Source: Gp6-AA45 sp035652075 (lineage in GTDB: Bacteria; Acidobacteriota; Vicinamibacteria; Vicinamibacterales; CAVVIG01). From it: 64,000 bases of DNA. The DNA lies in the NCBI GenBank assembly GCA_035652075.1, contig DASREL010000219.1, positions 1 through 64,000 of the forward strand, given 5' to 3'. A model generated the notes under the pieces. The model was not told where the DNA came from. It saw only the letters and a program-made list of their open reading frames with translations, and ran no database searches. Shown piece by piece: positions 59,717-64,000 of this stretch. Numbering within the stretch: position 1 is the stretch's first letter; the number at the start of each line of letters is the position of its first letter. Made by a program: the position numbers and the translations under genes.

Positions 59717-61185
59717 CAGAACTGAAAATAGATGAACGGGTTATAGGTGCCGGCCGCCACTTGCATGATCGATGCGATCAGCAGTGCGATCAACGTGACG
59801 ATGCTCAGCGCATCGACGAGCATGACCGTCTGTCGCGGCCGCTCGGCGATCGATCGCGCGAGCGCAGGCACCCACGGCGTCGATCCGATCGCGCCGGCGA
59901 TGAGCGCGAGCCACAACTCCGGCGTCAAGTACCACTGCACCGTATACGGTGTCGGCGCCGCTGATGTGAGCCCCGCCATCGCTTTCACGAATCCGAGTGC
60001 GTCGGCGATCGTTGCCGCACGAAAGAAGACCCAGCCGATCATCACGACGAGCATCGTGTACACGTGCGGCCAGATGGGCCAGGAAAGGATGCCGGGACTT
60101 GAGGCGTAGGGCGGGTCCTTTTGGACCCGCCGCTCCATCACGCGCCGCTCGATCACCAGAAACAACCCATGCCACAGACCCCACACGACGAAATTCCAGC
60201 TCGCACCGTGCCAAAGACCGCACAGGAAGAACACCGTCACGAGATTGACGTACGTGCGCGCGGGCGAGACGCGGCTGCCACCGAGCGGTTTGTAGAGATA
60301 GTCGCGGAACCACGACGACAACGACATGTGCCAGCGGCGCCAGAAGTCCTGCACTGACTCGGCGATGTAGGGCCACCGGAAATTCTCGGTGAACCGGAAG
60401 CCGAACATGCGACCGAGGCCGATCGCCATGTCGGAGTAACCCGAGAAGTCGAAATAGATTTGAACGGTGTAGCAGACGATCGCGAGCCACGCGTGGCCGG
60501 CGGACAGTTGTGACAGCGGCATGGCGAAGATCTTGTCCGCCGGGCCGGCGACGACGTTCGCGATCAGAACTTTCTTCGCCAGGCCGATCACGAATCGCCG
60601 GACGCCATAGGCGAAGTCGTCAACGGTCCCCAGGCGCCGCGCGAGCTGATCAGCGAGATCGCGATAGCGAACGATAGGGCCGGCGATCAGTTGTGGGAAG
60701 AGCAGCAGGTATAACGCCGCATGCACCGGACTCTTCTGCGCGGTGGCGTCGCGCCGATACACGTCGACCACGTACGAGATCGCGTGAAAGGTGAAGAACG
60801 AAATGCCAATCGGCAGCAGGACGCGTGGGACGACCAGCGGCCTCACGCGTAGCAACAGGAAGAGCGTGTTGACGTTGTCGGCGAAGAAATTGGCGTACTT
60901 GAAGATCCCGAGGACGATCAGGTTGACGGCGACGGCGAACGCGAGCATCGTCTTCGCCCGACCCGTATCGCGGTTGCGATCGACGACGATCGCCATCGAG
61001 TAGTTGAAGCCGATCGAGGCGAGCATCAGCAGCGTGAACCAGCCGCCTCCGGTCGCGTAGAAGATCACGCTGAAGACGAGCAGCAGCCAGTTCGCGTACC
61101 GCGCATGCTCGCCGCTCTGTACGAAATAGAGGCCGAGCAGGACCGGCAGAAACAGAAATAGAAATGTCGGTTCGGTAAAGAGCAC
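59716..61185 (-). CDS. MBOAT O-acyltransferase, AlgI-like
   Basis: A 489-residue polytopic protein from a GTG at 61185. MBOAT motifs are seen: LLPIGISFFTFHAISYVVDVYR, SGYSDMAIGLGRMFGFRFTENFRWPY, RRWHMSLSSWFRDYLYKPLGGSR and the catalytic histidine region GLWHGASWNFVVWGLWHG. It carries acetyl groups across the membrane for the AlgX/AlgJ-like partner. About residues 352-359 (near RRVQKDPPYASS) are coded by an in-frame REP hairpin in a loop. No alginate polymerase is nearby, so the polysaccharide target is unknown. Confidence 0.94.
   Translation of the reverse strand: MLFTEPTFLFLFLPVLLGLYFVQSGEHARYANWLLLVFSVIFYATGGGWFTLLMLASIGFNYSMAIVVDRNRDTGRAKTMLAFAVAVNLIVLGIFKYANFFADNVNTLFLLLRVRPLVVPRVLLPIGISFFTFHAISYVVDVYRRDATAQKSPVHAALYLLLFPQLIAGPIVRYRDLADQLARRLGTVDDFAYGVRRFVIGLAKKVLIANVVAGPADKIFAMPLSQLSAGHAWLAIVCYTVQIYFDFSGYSDMAIGLGRMFGFRFTENFRWPYIAESVQDFWRRWHMSLSSWFRDYLYKPLGGSRVSPARTYVNLVTVFFLCGLWHGASWNFVVWGLWHGLFLVIERRVMERRVQKDPPYASSPGILSWPIWPHVYTMLVVMIGWVFFRAATIADALGFVKAMAGLTSAAPTPYTVQWYLTPELWLALIAGAIGSTPWVPALARSIAERPRQTVMLVDALSIVTLIALLIASIMQVAAGTYNPFIYFQF
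60110..60131. repeat. REP hairpin inside the MBOAT gene
   Basis: GGCGGGTCC-TTTT-GGACCCGCC, perfect 9-base arms with a 4-base loop, preceded by GTAG. It belongs to the same family as the doublet at 38606-38654 but lies in frame inside a gene. Confidence 0.82.
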
Positions 61186-61850
61186 TAAGGCTTCGTAAAG
61201 ATCAGGATGTGCTGGCGCGGCAGTTCTTCGTTCACGTCCGACAGCTTGAACCCTTCGGCTTCGACTTCGAGCTTCGCTTCCTTCACCGTCATCTTGTGCT
61301 CGTAACGGATCGGGATGGCAGGATCTTCCTTGCGGTACTCGACGAGCACGAGGCGTCCAGACGGCTTCAGCGCGTTCTTCAGATGACGCAGCATCGCCTG
61401 CGGTTGTGAAAACTCGTGGTACACGTCGACGAGCAGTTCGAGATCGAGCGCGTTTTCGGGCAAGCGCGGATCGTCGATCGTTCCCTGGATCAACGCGACG
61501 TTCGTCACGCGCGCCGTTTGCAGTCGGCGCTGCAACAGTTGCAGCATCTGCGGCTGGATATCGGTGGCGTACACCGTGCCGGTGTCACCGACGCGCTTGG
61601 CGAGCCGCATCGTCATGTAGCCGGAGCCGGCGCCGATGTCGGCGACGACTGATCCGCTTTTGATTTTCAACACGTCGAGCGCGGTATCCGGCTCCTCTTC
61701 TTCGAGCCGTTCAGGCCGCTCGAGCCATCCGGCGCCTTGCCAACCCATCACCGGCGCGAAGATACGTCCGCTGATCGGGTGTACGCCCGGTTGCTGTGCC
61801 GCAACCGATGCGGTCAGCGCGACGGCGAGCAGAAGCGAGGCACGGCGCAT
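61185..61850 (-). CDS. exported class I SAM-dependent methyltransferase
   Basis: A 221-residue protein with an apparent signal peptide (MRRASLLLAVALTASVAAQQ), followed by a Rossmann methyltransferase: VVADIGAGSGYMTMRLAKRVG (SAM site), VYATDIQPQMLQLLQRRL, ENALDLELLVDVYHEF and ALKPSGRLVLVEYR. A methyltransferase behind a signal peptide is odd because SAM is cytoplasmic, so the N-terminal helix may be an anchor. Its stop overlaps the MBOAT start by one base. Confidence 0.86.
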   Translation of the reverse strand: MRRASLLLAVALTASVAAQQPGVHPISGRIFAPVMGWQGAGWLERPERLEEEEPDTALDVLKIKSGSVVADIGAGSGYMTMRLAKRVGDTGTVYATDIQPQMLQLLQRRLQTARVTNVALIQGTIDDPRLPENALDLELLVDVYHEFSQPQAMLRHLKNALKPSGRLVLVEYRKEDPAIPIRYEHKMTVKEAKLEVEAEGFKLSDVNEELPRQHILIFTKP

Positions 61851-61869
61851 GTGACTAGAATAGCAAGTA

Positions 61870-62358
61870 ATGACCGAGACCCTGACGCCTTCCCGTTTGT
61901 GGAAACGAATGACTGCCGATCAGCGCCAACGCGCGGCCCGCGCCTTCTGGAGCGACGAAGAGGCTGAAGCCGACCAGTTGCAGGCGGTCATGCTGATCGC
62001 GCAGCAGAAAAAGTTCCGGCCGAAGACCGTGAATGGCCTCGATCTCGATCGCAAGGCTCGGCACCTGGCCTCGCTGCCGTCGCTGCCGGATGCGTTGGCC
62101 GCGCGCGCGCTCGTTCTGTATCACCTGGCGGAGCAGCGACCGATGATGGGCGCCTTCCTGGATGCGCTCGGCATCGCGCACGAAAACGGGCTGATCCAGG
62201 AGGACAGCGTCAAACCCGATTCCGAGAAGATCGCGCCCGCCGCCGCTGCGCTCGGCACGCAGTTTCCGGCTGACGACGTGCGACTGTATCTCGAGACGCT
62301 CCTTTGCCAGGATCCCGAAACGTGGGGTGCGTTAGAGCCGATCGTGGCGGGGCAGTAG
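61870..62358 (+). CDS. small helical protein, unknown
   Basis: A 162-residue cytoplasmic protein made mostly of helices: SRLWKRMTADQRQRAARAFW, then EADQLQAVMLIAQQKKFRPKTVNGLDLDRKARHLASL and LAARALVLYHLAEQRPMMGAFLDALGIAHENGLI. No family is recognised. It is divergent from the methyltransferase, and its 3' end overlaps the histidine kinase gene by 27 bases. Confidence 0.7.
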   Translation: MTETLTPSRLWKRMTADQRQRAARAFWSDEEAEADQLQAVMLIAQQKKFRPKTVNGLDLDRKARHLASLPSLPDALAARALVLYHLAEQRPMMGAFLDALGIAHENGLIQEDSVKPDSEKIAPAAAALGTQFPADDVRLYLETLLCQDPETWGALEPIVAGQ

Positions 62359-63852
62359 CAGTTCGAACGTCGTCCCGGCGTTCGGCACGCTTGTAAACGT
62401 CACGGTGCCGCCGGCCTCCTTCGCGATCCCGTACACGATCGACAGCCCGAGGCCCGTGCCTTTCGAGGGATCCTTCGTTGTAAAAAACGGCTCGAACACG
62501 TGCGGCTGCATTTCCGGATCGATGCCGCATCCGCGATCGCGAACCGCGAGCCGCGCGTAGTCGCCATGCGGGATGCCCGGATATCGACCGGACGACTGAT
62601 CGTCGATCGCGAGCGGTCCCACTTCGACGTCGATTGGCCCTCCGTTCGGCATCGCGTCCCGTGCGTTGACGACGAGGTTGAGCAGCACCTGCTCGAGTTG
62701 CCCCGGTTCGATCTTGATCGACGTGGGGCCGCTGTTGGCGTCGATCCGCACGATGACACCGTCGCCGGCCAGACGCTGCATCATGCTCGCATGCTGCGGC
62801 ACGAAGGCGGCCAGGTCGACGATCTGCGGTTCGAGCATCTGGTTGCGCGCGAAGGCCAGGAGCTGACGCGTCAACGACGCGCCGCGCTCGGCCGCTTTTC
62901 GAATCTCGTCCGCTTCTTCGCGCGCCGGATCGTCCGCCTTGAGCTGGTACTGCAGGAGATCGCTCGAGCCGATGATCGCCGCCAGCACATTGTTGAAATC
63001 GTGCGCGACGCCTCGTGCCAGGCGCGCGATCGCCTCCATCCGTTGCGCGCGGCGCAGCTGATCCTCGAGCGCGCGCCGCTCGGTGATGTCCTCGGCAATG
63101 CCTTCGAATCCTTCGGTGCCGTCGGGATGTTCGACACGGCGCGCGCTCAAGTGCACGAGCAGCGGCGAGCCGTCCTTGCGCCGCCATCGGACGTCCACGG
63201 TGCCGTATCCCGACTCGTTCGTCGGCGTGGCGAGGGCGCGCTCGCGCTCGGCGCGCGACTCGTAGATGTCGAACATCGTTCGCGATTTCAAGTCGGCGAT
63301 CGAGTCGTAACCGAGCATGCGCGCCAGCGCCGGATTCGCCTCGAGAATGTGTCCGTCGATCGTCGTCCGATACATGCCGTACACCGCGCCTTGGATCAGC
63401 GACCGATAATGCGCCTCTGACGTGCGCAGGCGTTCTTCAATCTGCTTCTGGTGCGTGATGTCACGAGCGATCGCGTGGACGCCGGTGAGGCGGCCGTCCT
63501 CGGTCATCACCTGCACGTGCTGGCCAATCCAGACTTCGCGTTTGTCCTTCGTGATCGCGATGAATTCGAGGTAGGTGGTCTGCGTGCGGTCCTTGATCTG
63601 CTGCTGGTAGAACTCCGCAGCGATCCCTTGATAGGCCGGATGGATCAACGTGACGAAATGGCGTCCGATCAGTTCCTGCTCGGAGAAACCCATCACGCGC
63701 GCCGCTGCCGGATTGACGTACGTGAAGCGCCCATCCTGATCGCAGTAGTAGATCAGATCCTGCGCGAATTCGACGACGTGCCGAAGAGAATCCGATGGGG
63801 TCAAGGCTGCGACGTCGACGTCGAGGCGGGCTTCAGGAACTTGTCGTACCAC
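62332..63852 (-). CDS. PAS-PAS hybrid-type sensor histidine kinase, cytoplasmic
   Basis: A 506-residue kinase without membrane helices. Two PAS domains (about residues 23-135 and 145-260) end in ARDITHQKQIEERLR and IAEDITERRALEDQLRRAQ. The HisKA motif with the phospho-histidine is ARLARGVAHDFNNVLAAI, followed by the HATPase boxes LLNLVVNARDAMPNGG (N box), VRDRGCGIDPEM (G1), EPFFTTKDPSKGTGLGLSIV (F/G2). There is no receiver domain. The GTG at 63852 lies inside the upstream peptidase gene; a TTG at 63804 overlapping that gene's stop is an attractive alternative. Confidence 0.93.
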   Translation of the reverse strand: MVRQVPEARLDVDVAALTPSDSLRHVVEFAQDLIYYCDQDGRFTYVNPAAARVMGFSEQELIGRHFVTLIHPAYQGIAAEFYQQQIKDRTQTTYLEFIAITKDKREVWIGQHVQVMTEDGRLTGVHAIARDITHQKQIEERLRTSEAHYRSLIQGAVYGMYRTTIDGHILEANPALARMLGYDSIADLKSRTMFDIYESRAERERALATPTNESGYGTVDVRWRRKDGSPLLVHLSARRVEHPDGTEGFEGIAEDITERRALEDQLRRAQRMEAIARLARGVAHDFNNVLAAIIGSSDLLQYQLKADDPAREEADEIRKAAERGASLTRQLLAFARNQMLEPQIVDLAAFVPQHASMMQRLAGDGVIVRIDANSGPTSIKIEPGQLEQVLLNLVVNARDAMPNGGPIDVEVGPLAIDDQSSGRYPGIPHGDYARLAVRDRGCGIDPEMQPHVFEPFFTTKDPSKGTGLGLSIVYGIAKEAGGTVTFTSVPNAGTTFELLLPRHDRL

Positions 63853-64000
63853 GCCACGATGCGATTCAAACGGTCGAGCAGATGTTTTTCTTCGCGGAGG
63901 CCGTGGCCTTCGCGCGGATACAGCACGAGGTCCGATTCGACGCCGTAGCGCTTCAACCCGCGATAGAACTGCTGGCTCTGGCCGATCGGATCGGTCGTGT
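63801..64000 (-). CDS. S9 (prolyl oligopeptidase-type) peptidase, C-terminus only
   Basis: The minus strand reads openly from the right edge to a TGA at 63801-63803. The 65 or so residues, including TTDPIGQSQQFYRGLKRYG, VLYPREGHGLREEKH and RIVAWYDKFLKP, are the classic end of S9 peptidases: the aspartate in the 'DP(I/V)GQS' turn and the histidine in EGHG belong to the catalytic triad. The N-terminus lies outside the window. It precedes the histidine kinase and may be co-transcribed with it. Confidence 0.85.
   Translation of the reverse strand, partial: TTDPIGQSQQFYRGLKRYGVESDLVLYPREGHGLREEKHLLDRLNRIVAWYDKFLKPASTSTSQP

Overview
The window is about 64 kb of GC-rich, gene-dense bacterial chromosome. 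It carries roughly 58 protein genes, two of them cut by the window edges, and I recognised no tRNA, rRNA, CRISPR array, transposase, integrase or phage gene. Several features together suggest an Acidobacteriota-like genome, probably Vicinamibacteria: an 824-residue ADOP-type MacB permease, a PadR regulator coupled to an ADOP-prefix protein, a stand-alone four-helix-bundle (S23/IVS) gene, and many exported M14, M28, M29 and S9 peptidases and amidohydrolases. This taxonomic call is inference; no marker gene for taxonomy is present. Genes are packed tightly, often with ATGA, GTGA or TTGA stop/start overlaps and several convergent 3' overlaps.

Layout. 1-1931 (minus): a SRPBCC protein, a Tat-exported Rieske protein and two His-containing four-helix membrane proteins. 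1928-6007 (minus): an AttEFGH-like ABC system (two FtsX-type permeases, a LolD-like ATPase, an AttH/CrtC lipocalin-like protein). 6006-9708 (plus): GH15 glucoamylase/trehalase, a membrane protein, a zinc-ribbon rhomboid and a DUF4142 protein. 9727-13259 (minus): a baeRF-like protein, a SurA-N/DsbA lipoprotein and an M28 peptidase. 13384-18844: a small exported protein, an MsbA-like exporter, the ADOP permease and a four-helix-bundle gene flanked by inverted G-rich arrays. 19147-25016 (minus): an ADOP-prefix membrane protein split by a stop codon, its PadR regulator with a palindromic operator, a HAD phosphatase, an amidohydrolase/NTF2 fusion, a WYL regulator and MreB. 25075-29830: a TPR-CHAT protein facing an anti-sigma factor and a sigma factor.

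29883-36774 (plus): a tripartite RND efflux operon (adaptor, HAE-1 pump, TolC) continuing into an alcohol dehydrogenase and a ProX-like tRNA-editing protein. 36770-38605: an 11-bp tandem array, an operator-like inverted repeat, a zinc-ribbon protein and RmuC. 38655-44423 (minus): a second tripartite RND system. 44487-45959 (plus): a FitA/VapB-VapC toxin-antitoxin pair under a perfect 10-bp inverted-repeat operator, coupled to a GIY-YIG-like protein and a YgjP-type metallopeptidase. 45943-50579: an AsmA-like protein, an M29-like exported aminopeptidase and Uup. 50621-58067: an outer-membrane protein, IlvE, a MocR-type regulator, small proteins, a metzincin-like protein and an M14 carboxypeptidase. 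58028-61850 (minus): a PilZ-zinc-ribbon protein, an AlgX/AlgJ-like plus AlgI-like O-acetylation pair and an exported methyltransferase. 61870-64000: a small protein, a PAS histidine kinase and the end of an S9 peptidase.

The most unusual theme is that dispersed palindromic or tandem DNA repeats lie in frame inside genes (an AttH-like linker, the OprM N-terminus, the Uup linker, an MBOAT loop, and a weaker case in an amidohydrolase signal peptide), while related repeats lie between genes. The other leads are the TPR-CHAT/anti-sigma/sigma cluster, the extended toxin-antitoxin operon, and the Rieske plus His-rich membrane protein module.
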